From Bacteroidales bacterium UBA2632 (GTDB taxonomy: Bacteria > Bacteroidota > Bacteroidia > Bacteroidales > Dysgonomonadaceae), in NCBI GenBank assembly GCA_002359825.1, contig DENY01000001.1:594-7823 (forward strand): a stretch of DNA of 7,230 bases. Direction: 5' to 3'. The notes under the pieces are model-generated. The model was not told the DNA's origin. It made no database searches and saw only the letters and a list, made by a program, of their open reading frames with translations. A program made the translations under genes and the position numbers. Every line of letters starts with the position of its first letter. Position 1 is the first letter of the stretch. Positions 6,600 through 7,230 of this stretch are shown piece by piece.

Positions 6600-7230
6600 A
6601 TGAAAAAACAGAAGCTTTATATTGTTATGTCGTTTGTCCTATTTGGGATATGTGTGACATCATGTTTCAAAAAGACGGATGAAGTTAAGTTTGATAAACT
6701 TGAATCGAGAGAGAGAGTATATTTGTTTCCCACAAACGATACAACAATTCCATTTGCCAATGTTGAGATTGAATATACTTATCCCAAAAGCTTTAAAAGT
6801 AAAGAGGATCTTGCAAGATTACAACAAATATTTAATGGCACTTTTTTTAATAACGAATCTTATGACTCACTTTTACCGAAAGAAGCTTTAGATAAATTCT
6901 TAGAAGAATACACTGAAGAATATAGAGAACTCGGAAATCAATATTATGAAGATATGGGAAACCTTGAAGGTGACAATCAACCATCTTGGTATTGGTATCA
7001 GCTTGGGAAAAGTAATGAGATAATGTATGAGGATAAAAATATTTTAAGTTATTCTGTACACCATTCAGATTATACTGGCGGGGCACATGGCTCGTTGAAT
7101 GTATTATATTATACCGTCGATTTGAATGAACTAACGACAATTTCTGAAGAGACTATATTCAAACCCAATTACTATAAAATTCTCACATCAAAAATTATTG
7201 AGAGATTGATGAAAAAGTTTGACGTGGACA
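6600..7230 (+). CDS. Lipoprotein with DUF4163/DUF3298-type domains (3' partial)
   Basis: The ATG at 6600-6602 opens a frame that runs without a stop to the window edge (210 full codons). Residues 1-22 form a type II signal peptide: basic MKKQK, a hydrophobic core, and the lipobox VTSC with Cys22 as the lipidated residue. Mature residues about 45-155 fit the DUF4163 region, containing an acidic, aromatic stretch at 102-133. YTGGAHGS at 158-165 is the hallmark motif of DUF4163/DUF3298 proteins (the RsiV-like group), and the following ISEETIFKPNYYKILTSKI region fits the start of DUF3298. In other bacteria this fold occurs in the extracytoplasmic part of the lysozyme-binding anti-sigma factor RsiV, but here there is no cytoplasmic anti-sigma domain, so that role should not be transferred. 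It follows the DUF4831 gene by 14 nt, so the two probably share a transcript. The residues after Cys22 (FKKTD) are not an obvious surface-export signal. Confidence 0.85.
   Translation, partial: MKKQKLYIVMSFVLFGICVTSCFKKTDEVKFDKLESRERVYLFPTNDTTIPFANVEIEYTYPKSFKSKEDLARLQQIFNGTFFNNESYDSLLPKEALDKFLEEYTEEYRELGNQYYEDMGNLEGDNQPSWYWYQLGKSNEIMYEDKNILSYSVHHSDYTGGAHGSLNVLYYTVDLNELTTISEETIFKPNYYKILTSKIIERLMKKFDVD

Noticed and set aside
6679..6891. Plus-strand ORF of 70 codons
   Set aside because: It is in another frame inside the lipoprotein gene that starts at 6600, whose signal peptide, lipobox and YTGGAHG motif show the true frame.
6847..7140. Minus-strand ORF of 97 codons antisense to the lipoprotein gene
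   Set aside because: No motif and no start context; it is a shadow of the coding strand.
1..7230. Mobile element, CRISPR array, phage or defence genes, tRNA or rRNA genes
   Set aside because: No transposase or integrase motifs, terminal repeats, regularly spaced repeats, or cloverleaf-like or rRNA-like sequence was found; the genes are intact housekeeping or family-typical genes.

Overview
The window looks like ordinary chromosomal DNA from a member of the Bacteroidota, most likely order Bacteroidales. The evidence is the presence of families largely confined to that phylum (a DUF4831 secreted protein), promoter-like -7 elements of the Bacteroidota form TAnnTTTG, A-rich start regions without clear Shine-Dalgarno sequences, a pheS that is not followed by pheT, and AT-rich intergenic DNA. 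No mobile element, CRISPR array, rRNA or tRNA was seen, and I did not find a convincing new multi-gene system.

Layout: (1) nt 1-1164, + strand: cinA, cut at its 5' end by the window edge. (2) nt 1179-1220: a perfect 16-bp inverted repeat that can serve as a two-way terminator for the convergent cinA and serS, followed by a second, weaker hairpin at 1232-1261. (3) nt 1268-2539, - strand: serS, with a probable promoter just upstream. (4) nt 2643-2780, - strand: an unrecognised 45-codon ORF encoding a probable single-pass membrane protein. (5) nt 2924-4243, - strand: tilS. (6) nt 4244-4463: divergent regulatory region with promoter-like elements facing both ways. (7) nt 4464-5483, + strand: pheS. 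(8) nt 5503-6585, + strand: a DUF4831 exported protein. (9) nt 6600 to the window end, + strand: a DUF4163/DUF3298-type lipoprotein, cut at its 3' end.

The central genes all serve translation: two aminoacyl-tRNA synthetases (SerS, PheS alpha) and the tRNA-Ile lysidine synthase that fixes AUA decoding. CinA is a nucleotide-salvage or pyridine-nucleotide housekeeping enzyme. The last two genes follow pheS with gaps of 19 and 14 nt and no visible terminator, so two envelope proteins of unknown role are probably transcribed together with pheS. The points most worth a second look are the small membrane-protein ORF between tilS and serS, and the pheS-DUF4831-lipoprotein run.
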